DNA of 64,000 nucleotides. It comes from Pseudomonas sp. DY-1 (GTDB lineage Bacteria > Pseudomonadota > Gammaproteobacteria > Pseudomonadales > Pseudomonadaceae). Where the stretch lies: the NCBI RefSeq assembly GCF_003626975.1, contig NZ_CP032616.1, forward strand, positions 186,001-250,000, read 5' to 3'. Each line of letters opens with the position of its first letter. Position 1 is the stretch's first letter. The position numbers were made by a program, and so were the translations under genes. Below, one piece after another: positions 9,654-18,902 of the stretch. Under the pieces are notes generated by a model, which was not told where the DNA came from, did not search any database, and saw only the letters and a program-made list of their open reading frames with translations.

Positions 9654-10274
9654 ATGTCGTTGAGCATTTCCCTGCATCTGCTGGCCAGCGCCCCTCAGGC
9701 TGGCAAGCACCACCCCCGCCTGGTTCCGGAGTTGGGCGAGGAGGGGGTGAGCCAGTTGCATCGGCAATTGGTGGCGCGCGTACTCAACCTACCGCCGCTT
9801 GGCTTCTGTGAGCGGATCTTCTGGATCGAGGATGGGCCGGACGAGGCCCTTGAAGCCCTGGCCGAGGACAACGACTGGATGGTCGTGGGGCAGCCGGTGG
9901 GTGACCTGGGGGAGCGCATGCGACGTATCGCTGCCTTGGGGTTGTCAGAAAACGATGCCGTGGTGCTTATCGGCCAGCATTGCCCGATGCTGGATGCCGA
10001 TTACCTGTCGGCCGCTTGCGAGGCGCTGCATCAGCACCAGGCGGTTCTGGGGCCGACGGAGGATGGCCGCTACGTGCTCCTCGGCTTGCGACGTGTCGAT
10101 CCGCGCCTGTTTGAAGCCATGCCCTGGGGCAGTGACCAGGTGCTGGCCCTGACGTGTGAACGCCTGCAGGAGCTGGATTGGCAGCATGGGCTGCTGCCAT
10201 CGCTATGGGTGATGGACAGTCCCGAGCATCTGCCGCGCCTGGGGCGTCTGGGTTTCAAGCTCGGAACTGTCTGA
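9654..10274 (+). CDS. DUF2064 family protein (glycosyltransferase-A-like fold)
   Basis: 206-residue protein of the DUF2064 / TIGR04282 group, which are small nucleotidyltransferase- or glycosyltransferase-like proteins. Visible signatures are the GQHCPMLDADYL block near residue 106 and GPTEDGRYVLLGL near 132, followed by LFEAMPWGSDQVLA. Most relatives have DGGYYLLG where this one has DGRYVLLG. The ATG at 9654 is chosen because a near-consensus AAGGAGG lies 8 nt upstream; the longer frame from 9576 lacks one. The biochemical role is not established and the neighbours give no clear hint. Confidence 0.75.
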   Translation: MSLSISLHLLASAPQAGKHHPRLVPELGEEGVSQLHRQLVARVLNLPPLGFCERIFWIEDGPDEALEALAEDNDWMVVGQPVGDLGERMRRIAALGLSENDAVVLIGQHCPMLDADYLSAACEALHQHQAVLGPTEDGRYVLLGLRRVDPRLFEAMPWGSDQVLALTCERLQELDWQHGLLPSLWVMDSPEHLPRLGRLGFKLGTV

Positions 10275-10313
10275 GGGAAGGTCGACACAGCGGAAGCCAT
10301 GCCGGGTTGAGCG

Positions 10314-11063
10314 CTAGAAGAGCTCGTCCTTTTCGAATCGACGCGCTTCACGTTGCAGCTGGTAGACGAAGCGCTCGACGTTGCGCTGTACCAGCCCACT
10401 CATGTTGTGGAAGCGGATGCCTACGAAGCTCATACCCAGCTTCTCGTCGAAATGCAGATGGCGTAGCTCAACCGGGGTGGTAACGGGGCCGATGGGCATC
10501 TTGGCGCTGAAACGCTCATAAATCTGCCCAGGTTGCAGGCGGCCGCTCAGGTCGCCTTCGAACCGCAGCTTACACCCGGTGGCCGAGATATCCAGCATCA
10601 CACCCTTTATCGCGGACGACATCTTGTCGCCGTCCAGCTCGATGGGTACCAATTGGCTTTGCTTGAGGGGGGCACGAAAGGCGTTGCGGCGCTGGTGGTA
10701 GGTCACCTCGTCGGGCAGTGGGCACCAGTAGCAACGACCTCCCTCGAACTCCCCGAGTGTTGCCGGCTGCTGGGTATCCCAGGCGATACGCACGCCATCA
10801 TGGAAGCCTTCTACACGGAAGGATTCGCCGCTCTTCAGGAAACGCTCGCCGTCGTTCGGGATCATCTCGTCCAGGGCGATAAGACCGCGATCGCGGTCCA
10901 CTTCAATCAGGTAACTCTGGAAACGCTGGTTTCGGCCGTGGAAGGTGACGATCAACGGATCGTGATGCTGCTGAAGCAGACGAAGATTGGCCAGGATCTC
11001 TACCGGTGTCTTGAGCACCTTGGGGGGTTGAGGGCCGTTAACTTCGTGGAATGGATTGGACAC
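10314..11063 (-). CDS. ycgR: Flagellar brake protein, PilZ-domain c-di-GMP receptor
   Basis: YcgR/FlgZ slows or biases the flagellar motor when it binds cyclic di-GMP. The 249 residues divide into an N-terminal YcgR domain (about 15-115) and a C-terminal PilZ domain. The PilZ c-di-GMP-binding elements are visible: an RRNAFR motif (RxxxR) near residue 125 and DISATG (D/NxSxxG) near 160. It is the last gene of the minus-strand flgA-flgM-flgN-ycgR group, the same order as PA3350-PA3353 of P. aeruginosa, where it is called flgZ. The 92-nt gap after flgN may hold its own promoter. It is convergent with the DUF2064 gene, 39 nt apart. Confidence 0.93.
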   Translation of the reverse strand: MSNPFHEVNGPQPPKVLKTPVEILANLRLLQQHHDPLIVTFHGRNQRFQSYLIEVDRDRGLIALDEMIPNDGERFLKSGESFRVEGFHDGVRIAWDTQQPATLGEFEGGRCYWCPLPDEVTYHQRRNAFRAPLKQSQLVPIELDGDKMSSAIKGVMLDISATGCKLRFEGDLSGRLQPGQIYERFSAKMPIGPVTTPVELRHLHFDEKLGMSFVGIRFHNMSGLVQRNVERFVYQLQREARRFEKDELF

Positions 11064-11155
11064 GGTCCAGGTTTCTCCGAACGCAAACGCGGGTTACACA
11101 AAGAGCAGTGGCGTCATGCCTCCATGTGTCTTTGTGCCTTTCTTGTAATGTCTTG

Positions 11156-11623
11156 TCAGGCCTGGCTAAGCGGGCGCTGCTGGCCGATTCTAGCGGCCGC
11201 GCCGCGGCTGTCATAGAGGCTGGGCGTGTCACCGCCACGCAGGATGCCGAGCATGCTGCCGATCGTTGCCCGATTGGCGCGGATCAGTCGACCGTTTCGC
11301 TCGTTGGTCGTTCTGCATCGTTCGAGCAGCTCGCCCAGTTCGTCGCTGCGTTCGAGCAGTTCCTGGCCCACGGGGGAGCGCTCGGCGAGTTGCTGCAAAC
11401 CGGCGCGATCGGTGCTCAATTGGAGGCTGGCCAGCAGTTGGCTGCGTTGGTGGCCATGCTGGTCGAGTTGGGCAAGCAGGGGTTGCTTGTCGGCCAGCAG
11501 TTTCTCGAGGCGGACGAGGTCGCGCTCGCCCAGAACCTGGAATTCTTCGTCCATTAGCTCAAGCAAACGCTTGGCATGGCCGATATCGTCGGTGAACAGC
11601 TGAAGCAGGTTGGTATCGTGCAT
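11156..11623 (-). CDS. flgN: Flagellar export chaperone FlgN
   Basis: Cytosolic export chaperone for the hook-junction proteins FlgK and FlgL. The 155-residue protein is almost wholly helical and coiled-coil-like (LLELMDEEFQVLGERDLVRLEKLLADKQ region, residues 20-47), typical of FlgN. It lies 48 nt downstream of flgM and is probably transcribed from the FliA promoter in front of flgM. Position between flgM and ycgR matches PA3352. Sequence conservation in this family is low, so the call rests on both context and composition. Confidence 0.88.
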   Translation of the reverse strand: MHDTNLLQLFTDDIGHAKRLLELMDEEFQVLGERDLVRLEKLLADKQPLLAQLDQHGHQRSQLLASLQLSTDRAGLQQLAERSPVGQELLERSDELGELLERCRTTNERNGRLIRANRATIGSMLGILRGGDTPSLYDSRGAAARIGQQRPLSQA

Positions 11624-11671
11624 ACGCGCTCTGGGGCCTTAGCGTCCAAGTTCCCCAGCGCCGCCCGTGGA

Positions 11672-12010
11672 CTAGCGCTGGGATTCGAAGTTCAGCAGCT
11701 TGCTGGCCACGCGCTTGCTGTCGACCTGGTAGGAGCCGTCGGCAATGGCCTGCTTGAGCTTTTCCACGCGTTCCTTGTCCACCACGGGCAGGTCGCGCAG
11801 TTTTTCGCCGGCTTTCTGCAGCACTTGAGCTTCGCTGCTCAGTTGCACGGATTCGCCGCTTTTGGCAGTCGGAGCCTGCTCGCCGGTGTTCTGGGTCGAA
11901 GCAGTCTGGCCGCTGGTGACGGTTTCGCTCTTGCCGGCCTGGGTGCTGCCGGTACGCCCGGAGTTGGCAGGCGTGGGGCCGTTATTAAGCCGGTTGAAGT
12001 CGATAACCAT
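11672..12010 (-). CDS. flgM: Anti-sigma-28 factor FlgM
   Basis: FlgM binds FliA and holds back late flagellar genes until it is exported through the finished hook-basal body. The 112-residue protein has the expected disordered, Ser/Thr/Gly-rich N-terminal half (about residues 8-55). Its conserved C-terminal FliA-binding helices start at [11 protein letters not shown] and continue through [19 protein letters not shown] FliA promoter 39 nt upstream shows the usual feedback arrangement, in which FliA drives its own antagonist. Confidence 0.95.
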   Translation of the reverse strand: MVIDFNRLNNGPTPANSGRTGSTQAGKSETVTSGQTASTQNTGEQAPTAKSGESVQLSSEAQVLQKAGEKLRDLPVVDKERVEKLKQAIADGSYQVDSKRVASKLLNFESQR

Positions 12011-12048
12011 GATGCTGAACCTCGGACGCTAATTGGACGCTTACCGTT

Positions 12049-12075
12049 TTATCGGCCCTGTCCGGGATAACTTTA
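12049..12075 (-). promoter_or_regulatory. FliA (sigma-28) promoter for flgM-flgN
   Basis: On the minus strand TAAAGTTA, 11 bp, then GCCGATAA. This is a near-perfect match to the enteric/Pseudomonas FliA consensus TAAAGTTT-N11-GCCGATAA and it sits just upstream of flgM. Confidence 0.93.
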
Positions 12076-12089
12076 GAAAATTCTTTCGT

Positions 12090-12118
12090 ACCGGCTGAGT
12101 TTAGGAAATCAGCCCGGT
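12090..12118 (-). other. Stem-loop between flgA and flgM
   Basis: ACCGGCTGA pairs with TCAGCCCGGT, leaving one bulged base and a 10-nt loop. It lies after flgA and just upstream of the flgM promoter. The minus-strand side lacks a clean T run, so it could be a weak terminator for flgA or an mRNA-stabilising structure. Confidence 0.5.
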
Positions 12119-12139
12119 CCGGCGCCAGCGGAATCATGT

Positions 12140-12901
12140 CTACATATCTACCTGAACCTGGCCTGGCCCTTTCACTCGGGCCTTGATCACGCGGCCGGAG
12201 CTCAGGTTTCGGACCCGTATTTGCTCACCCGGCGCGCCCTTGCTCATGGCTTCGCCCGGCATGCGTACATTGATTGACGAGCCGACGGCGCTGATCACGA
12301 CCTGGTCGCCCTTGCTCACTACTTCGGCCTGCTCCAGGTGCAATGGGGCCAATACCTGGTCGGAAACCAGGGAGCGCGTAGTTTTCTGTCCAATGATCTG
12401 CCCCGGATCGCTCAGAAAGCCCTGGCTCAGGGTGCCCACGTCACGCTCGGCCAGGGCCACGTCCTGATGGGTGATGGGCACGCCACGGCGCAATGCGCGC
12501 GTGACTACCACCACTTCGCGATAGAGCTTCACCTGGGCGGGGACGAACACTGTCCAGGGGGCGCTGCCCTCACAGCTGATTCGTACCGTGACACGCCCCA
12601 GCGGCTGGGCAGGGCTTTCCAGCTTGGCCGTCAAATCCCTGTCGCATTCTGCCAGCCGCAGGCGGGGATCGAGCCGGTTGACCTGGATTTCGCTGCGACC
12701 CTGGATATTGCCGCGCTGCAGATATTCTTCGACGGTGAACTCAAGAAAGCCTTCGGCGGTGCCGATAAGTACTTCAGGCGACGTCACACTCGCACTCGAC
12801 GCAGGGCTGTAGCCGAGACAGCACAAAGCGGGTAAAACAGCCGCAAGCGTATTGCGGCGTTTTGCCATCAGGTGTCGGAAAAGCGTCATCATGGTGTTCA
12901 T
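12140..12901 (-). CDS. flgA: Flagellar P-ring assembly chaperone FlgA
   Basis: Periplasmic chaperone that helps FlgI assemble into the P ring. The N-terminus has a signal peptide (basic MAKRR, then a hydrophobic stretch to about residue 37 ending SSASV). The body contains the SAF-type domain (VVTRALRRGVPITHQDVALAERDV, near residues 135-158) and the conserved C-terminal IRVRNLSSGRVIKARV. Codons at 12901, 12892, 12889 and 12868 are all possible in-frame starts. The sigma-54 -12 element is so close that 12901 would be essentially leaderless, so one of the later ATGs is likely. The function call is independent of that choice. Confidence 0.93.
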   Translation of the reverse strand: MNTMMTLFRHLMAKRRNTLAAVLPALCCLGYSPASSASVTSPEVLIGTAEGFLEFTVEEYLQRGNIQGRSEIQVNRLDPRLRLAECDRDLTAKLESPAQPLGRVTVRISCEGSAPWTVFVPAQVKLYREVVVVTRALRRGVPITHQDVALAERDVGTLSQGFLSDPGQIIGQKTTRSLVSDQVLAPLHLEQAEVVSKGDQVVISAVGSSINVRMPGEAMSKGAPGEQIRVRNLSSGRVIKARVKGPGQVQVDM

Positions 12902-12912
12902 GCAAACTTAGA

Positions 12913-12928
12913 AGCAAGGCTCGTGCCG
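12913..12928 (-). promoter_or_regulatory. Sigma-54 promoter for flgA
   Basis: Minus strand CGGCAC-GAGCC-TTGCT matches TGGCAC-N5-TTGCW except at the first base, with exact -24/-12 spacing. It lies between the divergent flgA and cheV genes. Confidence 0.8.
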
Positions 12929-12977
12929 CCTGCTAGGCTGAAGCGGGCGCTCATCGACTTGTAATAGGAGTCTGGTC

Positions 12978-13910
12978 ATGGCCGGTGTTTTGGATTCGGT
13001 TAACCAGCGTACTCAACTGGTCGGGCAGAACCGCCTGGAGCTGCTGCTGTTCCGTCTTGACGGGCCGCAGCTGTACGGGATCAACGTGTTCAAGGTGAAG
13101 GAGGTACTGCAGTGCCCCCGTCTCACTCTGATGCCCAAGTCCAGTCCGGTTGTACGCGGGGTCGCCAATATCCGTGGGGGTACCATTCCGATTCTCGACC
13201 TGTCCATGGCGACCGGGCGCAGAGGCCTCGATGACCTGAAGAACAGCTTCGTCATCATCACGGAATACAACACCAAGGTGCAGGGGTTCCTGGTGCGCTC
13301 GGTGGAGCGCATCGTCAACATGAACTGGGAGGAGATCCATCCGCCACCCAAGGGAACCGGTCGCGACCATTACCTGACGGCGGTCACCCGGGTCGACAAG
13401 CAGTTGGTGGAAATCATCGACGTCGAGAAGATCCTCGCCGAAGTGGCGCCCACCTCCGAAGTGGTGTCCGAAGGCGTTATCGATATCGACACCCAGAGCA
13501 AGGCCGTCAGCAAGCGCGTCCTGATCGTCGACGACTCTTCCGTCGCGCGCAAGCAGGTGATCCGTTGCCTGGAAACCGTCGGCGTCGAGGTCAAGGCCTT
13601 GAACGATGGGCGCCAAGCCTACAACTACCTGCGTGAATTGGTGGAAGAAGGCAAGGCGCCGGAACAGGAATTGCTGATGATCGTTTCCGACATCGAGATG
13701 CCGGAGATGGATGGCTATACCCTGACGGCGGAGATCCGCAACGATCCGCGCATGCAGAAGTTGCATATCCTCCTGCATACTTCGCTTTCGGGTGTGTTCA
13801 ACCAGGCAATGGTGAAGAAGGTCGGGGCGGATGACTTCCTCGCCAAGTTCAAGCCGGATGACCTGGCCGCGCGAGTCGTGGAACGCATCAAGGTAACGGA
13901 CGGGGGCTGA
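12978..13910 (+). CDS. cheV: Chemotaxis protein CheV (CheW-receiver fusion)
   Basis: Coupling protein that links chemoreceptors to the CheA kinase and can be phosphorylated for adaptation. The 310 residues split into an N-terminal CheW domain (about 15-160, with ELLLFRLDGPQLYGINVFKV) and a C-terminal receiver domain (about 178-305). The receiver has the acidic pair in LIVDDSS and the phosphoacceptor Asp near 237 in VSDIEMPEMDGY. A TAGGAG Shine-Dalgarno precedes the start. It is divergent from flgA and followed by cheR, the order of PA3349-PA3348 and of P. putida. No sigma-54 or FliA match is visible on this side of the intergenic region. Confidence 0.94.
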   Translation: MAGVLDSVNQRTQLVGQNRLELLLFRLDGPQLYGINVFKVKEVLQCPRLTLMPKSSPVVRGVANIRGGTIPILDLSMATGRRGLDDLKNSFVIITEYNTKVQGFLVRSVERIVNMNWEEIHPPPKGTGRDHYLTAVTRVDKQLVEIIDVEKILAEVAPTSEVVSEGVIDIDTQSKAVSKRVLIVDDSSVARKQVIRCLETVGVEVKALNDGRQAYNYLRELVEEGKAPEQELLMIVSDIEMPEMDGYTLTAEIRNDPRMQKLHILLHTSLSGVFNQAMVKKVGADDFLAKFKPDDLAARVVERIKVTDGG

Positions 13911-13952
13911 TTCGGCCCCCTGACACGGAAACAGATCGGTGAGGCGCCCTTA

Positions 13953-14780
13953 GTGTCTTCAGGCAATGTGGAGTTCGAGCAGTTCCGGGTGTTCCTGGAA
14001 AAGACCTGCGGCATCCTGCTGGGCAGCAACAAGCAGTATCTGGTCTCCAGTCGGCTGAACAAGCTGATGGAGCAGAACGGCATCAAGACGCTGGGTGAAC
14101 TCACTCAGCGCATCCAGGGATTTTCCCGTGGTGGCCTGCGCGAGCAGGTCATCGATGCCATGACCACCAACGAGACCTTGTGGTTTCGAGATACCTATCC
14201 CTTCGAAGTGCTGAAAAGCCGGGTGCTGCCCGAGCTGCTCAAGGCCAACCCGAATCAGCCGCTGCGCATCTGGTCGGCGGCCAGTTCGTCGGGGCAGGAA
14301 CCGTTCTCCATTTCCATGACGATCGACGAGTACGAGAAGATCAACCTCGGCCAGCTCAAGGCCGGCGCGCGAATCGTCGCTACGGATCTGTCCAGCTCGA
14401 TGCTGGCGGCCTGCCGCTCTGGCGAGTACGACAGCCTGGCCATGGGGCGGGGCCTCTCGCAGGAACGTCTGGTACGTTACTTCGACCCGAAAGGGCCGGG
14501 GCGTTGGGCAGTCAAGCCGGCCATTCGCAGCCGTGTGGAGTTTCGTCCGCTGAACCTGCTGGACAGCTATGCGGCGCTGGGCAAGTTCGACATCGTCTTT
14601 TGCCGCAATGTGCTGATCTACTTCTCCGCCGATGTGAAGAAGGACATCCTCACTCGCATCCACGCCACCCTTAAACCGGGCGGCTATCTGTTCCTCGGCG
14701 CGTCCGAGGCGCTGAACGGCCTGCCGGACCTCTACCAGATGGTCCAGTGCAGTCCGGGGATCATTTACAAGGTGAAGTAA
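13953..14780 (+). CDS. cheR: Chemotaxis protein methyltransferase CheR
   Basis: SAM-dependent enzyme that methylates glutamates on chemoreceptors. The 275-residue protein has the N-terminal four-helix domain (about 1-75) and a Rossmann methyltransferase domain. Conserved blocks are TTNETLWFRD near residue 70, the SAM-binding WSAASSSGQEPFS near 106 and FCRNVLIYF near 213. The start is GTG, supported by GTGAGG upstream and by the conserved N-terminal SSGNVEFEQFRVFLEK context. It lies 42 nt after cheV and ends at a strong terminator. Confidence 0.95.
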   Translation: MSSGNVEFEQFRVFLEKTCGILLGSNKQYLVSSRLNKLMEQNGIKTLGELTQRIQGFSRGGLREQVIDAMTTNETLWFRDTYPFEVLKSRVLPELLKANPNQPLRIWSAASSSGQEPFSISMTIDEYEKINLGQLKAGARIVATDLSSSMLAACRSGEYDSLAMGRGLSQERLVRYFDPKGPGRWAVKPAIRSRVEFRPLNLLDSYAALGKFDIVFCRNVLIYFSADVKKDILTRIHATLKPGGYLFLGASEALNGLPDLYQMVQCSPGIIYKVK

Positions 14781-14807
14781 AGAGGGAGGCCAGTGGCCTC
14801 CCTCTTT
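14779..14807. terminator. Bidirectional terminator between cheR and ohr
   Basis: A 13-bp perfect stem (AAAGAGGGAGGCC / GGCCTCCCTCTTT) with an AGT loop lies between two convergent genes and can serve both. Confidence 0.88.
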
Positions 14808-14824
14808 ATTTGTCCGAGCGCACG

Positions 14825-15250
14825 TTACACCAAAGTCAGTGTCACGTTGATGTTGCCACGCGTAGCGTTGGAGTAAGGGCAGACGATGTGCGCCTTGTCC
14901 ACCAGTTCCTTGGCGGCCTGCTTGTCCAACCCGGGCAGGGAAATCTTCAATTCGACTTCGATGCCGAAACCTGTCGGCAGGGTACCGATGCCCACGGCAC
15001 CTTCTATATAGGTGTCTTCGCTGAGAGTGATTTTCTCCTTGCCGGCGACGAACTTGATCGCACCGAGGAAGCACGCTGAGTAACCCGCCGCGAAGAGCTG
15101 CTCGGGGTTGGTGCCGTCGCCACCAGGGCCGCCCAGCTCCTTGGGAGTGGTCAGCTTCACATCCAGCACGCCGTCCGAGGACACGGCGCGGCCTTCACGG
15201 CCGCCGTAGGCTTCGGCGTGGGCGGTGTACAGGGCTTTTTCAATGGGCAT
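14825..15250 (-). CDS. ohr: Organic hydroperoxide resistance protein, OsmC/Ohr family
   Basis: Thiol peroxidase that reduces organic hydroperoxides in the cytosol using a Cys pair recharged by lipoyl proteins. The 141 residues include the peroxidatic Cys60 (GYSACFLG) and the resolving Cys124 (HIVCPYS). Other Ohr signatures are TNPEQLFAAGYSACF and the N-terminal LYTAHAEAYGGREG. The start at 15250 gives the standard Ohr N-terminus; the frame extends 11 codons further but without support. No ohrR repressor gene is adjacent, so its regulation is not visible here. Confidence 0.93.
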   Translation of the reverse strand: MPIEKALYTAHAEAYGGREGRAVSSDGVLDVKLTTPKELGGPGGDGTNPEQLFAAGYSACFLGAIKFVAGKEKITLSEDTYIEGAVGIGTLPTGFGIEVELKISLPGLDKQAAKELVDKAHIVCPYSNATRGNINVTLTLV

Positions 15251-15338
15251 GGCGCGTCTCCAGTTGAGGGAAGAGACAAGCAAGCCTAGTCAATGGATGC
15301 GATCTGCCCACTGCCGTTTGACTGAAAAGGCCCCTGGG

Positions 15339-16187
15339 TCAGGCTGTCAGCCAATCGATGAACAGGGCGAACAACTCCGCCTGGGAGCTGATTTCCAGCT
15401 TGGTGTAGAGATTCTTGCGGTGCATGCGCACGGTTTCCGGGGAGATTTCCAGCACCTTGGCGCTGGATTTTGCCGAGTGCCCGCGAAGCAGCAGGTGGGC
15501 GATTTCCCGCTCGCGTTCGGTCAGCCGGTCGCTGCCGAAGTTCATGAAGGCCTCGCGTATCTGCTGGTTAAGCGCCGCGGCCGGCGCCGAATGCATGGGC
15601 GCAGGTCCATGGCCGTCCAGACAGCGCACCAGTCCGCCGCGCTCGTCGAACTGGCGAATCAGTTCCCGAACCAGCGGCTGTGCGGCCCGAAGAAGGTCCA
15701 GCTCGGCAGTGCTGAAGCGTGCGCCGCTGCGACCCTGGTAAACGCACAGCGAAACCTTGCGCTGGCCGCCCAGGTCGACGATGAAGTGGGCGTCTTCCAC
15801 CGAGCCGCATTTCAGGTAGTAGGTGCGGTAGTACTCGCTATTGAAGAAGTCGTCCGGGGCGATTTCCGAGAGGTGGTAGAAGCCTTCCTCCAGGCCGTTC
15901 TCCAGTGCAAGGCAGAAGGGGTCGAGCATGTAACCACGGGCGTAGTAGCGCTCGGTGAGCGCCTCGCGGTACTCAGCCGGGATTCCACGCTGGTAGAGCG
16001 GGCGCGGCGGCAGGCCCTTGCACTCCAGGCCAAGCAGTACGGACTCGATAGGGACGAGGCTGGCCAGCGCCTCTGCCAGCCTCTCGCAAAAGCCGGCTTC
16101 GGCAACGCTGGCCATGGCCAGGGCCAGCCCCGCATGCCAGGCATGCAGGGTGGCTGGGGTGGTTCTGTCAGCAGTGGTTTCGGTCAT
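15339..16187 (-). CDS. LuxR-type transcriptional regulator
   Basis: 282-residue regulator with a C-terminal LuxR helix-turn-helix at about 215-275 (LTEREREIAHLLLRGHSAKSS... SPETVRMHRKNLYTKL). The N-terminal 200 residues have no receiver or recognisable autoinducer-binding signature and may sense a small molecule. I chose the ATG at 16187 because the longer frame starting at 16262 would run back into the aminotransferase gene. It lies directly downstream of that aminotransferase in the same direction (43 nt), so it may be a local regulator of amine catabolism. That role is inferred from position only. Confidence 0.78.
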   Translation of the reverse strand: MTETTADRTTPATLHAWHAGLALAMASVAEAGFCERLAEALASLVPIESVLLGLECKGLPPRPLYQRGIPAEYREALTERYYARGYMLDPFCLALENGLEEGFYHLSEIAPDDFFNSEYYRTYYLKCGSVEDAHFIVDLGGQRKVSLCVYQGRSGARFSTAELDLLRAAQPLVRELIRQFDERGGLVRCLDGHGPAPMHSAPAAALNQQIREAFMNFGSDRLTEREREIAHLLLRGHSAKSSAKVLEISPETVRMHRKNLYTKLEISSQAELFALFIDWLTA

Positions 16188-16230
16188 GGCCGGCAGTCTA
16201 CTGGTGCCGCCAGGTGGCGGCCAGACCCCC

Positions 16231-17649
16231 TCAACTCCCGGCATAGTCGCCACTTCGCGCAAGGTCGGCGGCGGTTTCGAGGATGGCCTCGCGCAGCGTG
16301 TCGACGATCTCGTCCACCTGGGCGTGGGTGATGGTCAGCGGCGGCGACATCACGTTCAGGTGCACGATAGGCCGTACCAGTAATCCGCGCTTCTGCGCCC
16401 TCAGGTGGATCTGCTCACCGATATTCAACTCATCGGGGAACAGGGTCTTGCTGGCCTTGTTGGCAACGAACTCGACGCAGGCCATCAACTTCTTGCAGCG
16501 CACGCTGCCCACCAGCGGCAGGTCGGCCAGGGTCCGCAGGCGCTCCTCCAGATAGGCACCCACTTCGTCCACATGGGTCAGCAGGTTTTCCCGCTGGATG
16601 ATCTCGATGTTCTTCAGCGCGCTGACGCAGCTCACCGGGTGCCCGCTGTAGGTGAAGCCATGGCTGAAGCAGCGGCCCTTGCCCGGCTCGCCGATCACCT
16701 GCCAGATACGATCGGAGAAGATGCAGGCACCCAGCGGCAGGTAACCGGAAGTTAGGCCTTTGGCGGTAGTGATGATGTCCGGCACGACGCCGAACACATC
16801 TTCCGAGGCGAAGAAGGCGCCCAGACGGCCGAAGGAGGTCACCACCTCGTCGGAGATATAGAGCACGTCATGGCGCTGGCAGACCTCCCACATGCGCTTG
16901 TGGTAGCCGGCCGGCGGGATGATCACGCCGCCCGAGCCCATGATCGGCTCGGCGAAGAAGGCACCCACCCGGTCCGCACCCAGGGTGAGGATCTTGTCCT
17001 CGAACTCGTTGACCAGAAAGTCCAGGAACTGCGCTTCATCCATGCCCGCCGGTGCTCGGTAGGGGTTGGGGCAGGAGATGTGATGGATGCGGTCCTTGAG
17101 GAAGTCGAACTCGGCCGGACGGTCCGCTGCCTTGCCGCCCAGCGACATGGTCAGGAACGTGGAGCCGTGGTACGCGTTGATGCGGGTGATGACGTGTTTC
17201 TTTTCCGGCTTGCCGCGGCAGTTCTGGTAGTACTGCACCAGGCGGTAGGCGGTATCCACGGCGGTGGAACCGCCGGTGGTGAGGAACACGTGGTCGAGGT
17301 CGCCCGGAGCCAGTTCGGCAAGCTTCTCGCAGAGTTCGATGGCCTTGACGTTGGCCATATCGCAGAACGGGTTGGAGTAGGCGAGTTGGCGGACTTGTTC
17401 GGCGATGGCCTCGGCCATTTCCTCGCGGCCGAGGCCAATGTTGGTGCACCACATGCCGCCCACGGCGTCCAGGTAGCGATTGCCGGCGGTGTCGAAGATG
17501 TAGGCGCCGCTGCCGGCTGCGATGTTCAACGAGCCGTTTTCCCTGTGGTCGTCGAAGATGTGGTAACCGTGCATGTAATGCGCTTTGTCGGCGGCCACCA
17601 GGCGCTCATCGTCGAACTGGGCGAAGAAGTCGGTGTTTGGGGTGTTCAT
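16231..17649 (-). CDS. Class III (omega) aminotransferase, polyamine/amine:pyruvate type
   Basis: PLP-dependent aminotransferase of fold type I, 472 residues. Signatures are [15 protein letters not shown] near residue 60, [18 protein letters not shown] (PLP phosphate loop, about 125), [18 protein letters not shown] (about 232), [11 protein letters not shown] (about 266) and the PLP lysine near 297 in [15 protein letters not shown]. Close relatives in Pseudomonas include SpuC-like putrescine/cadaverine:pyruvate aminotransferases. The gene is 39 nt downstream of a polyamine-binding protein gene in the same direction, so amine uptake and transamination probably form one operon. The exact amine donor cannot be read from sequence. 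Confidence 0.85.
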   Translation of the reverse strand: MNTPNTDFFAQFDDERLVAADKAHYMHGYHIFDDHRENGSLNIAAGSGAYIFDTAGNRYLDAVGGMWCTNIGLGREEMAEAIAEQVRQLAYSNPFCDMANVKAIELCEKLAELAPGDLDHVFLTTGGSTAVDTAYRLVQYYQNCRGKPEKKHVITRINAYHGSTFLTMSLGGKAADRPAEFDFLKDRIHHISCPNPYRAPAGMDEAQFLDFLVNEFEDKILTLGADRVGAFFAEPIMGSGGVIIPPAGYHKRMWEVCQRHDVLYISDEVVTSFGRLGAFFASEDVFGVVPDIITTAKGLTSGYLPLGACIFSDRIWQVIGEPGKGRCFSHGFTYSGHPVSCVSALKNIEIIQRENLLTHVDEVGAYLEERLRTLADLPLVGSVRCKKLMACVEFVANKASKTLFPDELNIGEQIHLRAQKRGLLVRPIVHLNVMSPPLTITHAQVDEIVDTLREAILETAADLARSGDYAGS

Positions 17650-17688
17650 GGTCTTTACCTCGGGTCCATCTCTACTGGGCAGTTCAAT

Positions 17689-18783
17689 TCACTTGCCGGT
17701 CTTGACCGCATTCCAGGTGCGGGTGATCAGGCGCATCGCTTTCTGCGGCTGGGTTTTCTGGGTGAAGAGCCGGGCGCGGGTCGCGTCGTCGGGATAGATC
17801 GCCGGGTCGTTCCTCACCTCGGCGGCTACCAGCGGAGTGGCGGCCTTGTTGCTGTTGGCATAACGGATGTAGTCGGTAACCTGTGCGATCACCTTGGGCT
17901 GCAGCATGTATTCGATGAACTTGTGAGCGTTCTCCACATGCGGCGCGTCCTTGGGGATGTAGAAGTCATCGAACCAGATCAGCGAGCCTTCCTTGGGTAT
18001 GAAGTAGTCCAGCTTCACCTTGGCGCCAGCTTCGGTGGCGCGAGCCTGGGCCGTGGCGTAGTCGCCGGACCAGGTCATGGCGATGCACTGGTCGCCATTG
18101 GCAAGACCGTTGAGGTAGCTCATGGAGTCGAACTTGCGGATGTAGGGGCGCACCTTCATCAGCAGGTCCTGGGCGGCCTTTAGGTCTTCGGGCTCGGCGC
18201 TGTTCGGGTCGCGCCCTAGGTATGCCAGCGCCAGCGGCAGCACATCAGTGGGGGAGTCGATCAGGGTCACGCCACAATCTGCGAAACGCGACACTATCTC
18301 GGGGTCGAAGACCATCGCCAGGGAGCCGATAGGCGCGTCGGGCATGCGCGCCTTGATCATGTCGACGTTGTAGGTGATGCCATTGCTGCCCCAGGTGTAG
18401 GGCGCCGAGTAGGCTACGCCCGGATCGAAGTGTTCCAGGTTGGCCAGGACCTGTGGGTCGAGGTTGCTCCAACTGGGCAGGCGGCCCTTGTCCAGCGGCT
18501 GGAAGACCCCTGCCTTGAGCAGTGGCGGCACCAGGGCGGCGTTGAGCACCACCAGGTCGTAGCCGGAACGGCCTGGCAGCAACTTGCCCTGCACGGTCTC
18601 GTAGGAATCGAAGGTGTCGTAGATCACCTTGATCCCGGTGGCCTTCTCGAACTCGGCGAGGGTGTGTTCACCCATGTAGTCCGACCAGTTGTACAGGCGC
18701 AGGGTGTTGCCGTCGTCCGCCGGGCTCAGGGCCGGCAGAAGGATGAGCGTCGCGCCGAGTGCAGCGACCAGGGTCTTGCGCAT
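17689..18783 (-). CDS. Polyamine ABC transporter substrate-binding protein (PotF/SpuD-like), orphan
   Basis: Periplasmic binding protein for putrescine, spermidine or a related amine. It has a Sec signal peptide (MRKTLVAALGATLILLPALSPA, cut near residue 22) followed by LRLYNWSDYMGEHTLAEFEKATGIKVIYD, the usual start of the mature PotF/SpuD fold. Later blocks are APYTWGSNGITYNVDMI, and WSGDYATAQAR and WFDDFYIPKDAPH in the ligand cleft. There is no permease or ATPase gene in the window for it to serve, so it either feeds a transporter encoded elsewhere or acts as a sensor. It is divergent from a TetR-type regulator across a 201-bp region with an inverted repeat. Confidence 0.88.
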   Translation of the reverse strand: MRKTLVAALGATLILLPALSPADDGNTLRLYNWSDYMGEHTLAEFEKATGIKVIYDTFDSYETVQGKLLPGRSGYDLVVLNAALVPPLLKAGVFQPLDKGRLPSWSNLDPQVLANLEHFDPGVAYSAPYTWGSNGITYNVDMIKARMPDAPIGSLAMVFDPEIVSRFADCGVTLIDSPTDVLPLALAYLGRDPNSAEPEDLKAAQDLLMKVRPYIRKFDSMSYLNGLANGDQCIAMTWSGDYATAQARATEAGAKVKLDYFIPKEGSLIWFDDFYIPKDAPHVENAHKFIEYMLQPKVIAQVTDYIRYANSNKAATPLVAAEVRNDPAIYPDDATRARLFTQKTQPQKAMRLITRTWNAVKTGK

Positions 18784-18902
18784 GTCGGTTCACCTCTATT
18801 GTTGTTATCGAATCGCCTCGCTACCTACTTTGTGCCCCTTGGTCGACCTCGGCCATAACCCGAACGGGTAGGTGGGGTCGACTTCCTCCTGTACAGTCGT
18901 TC

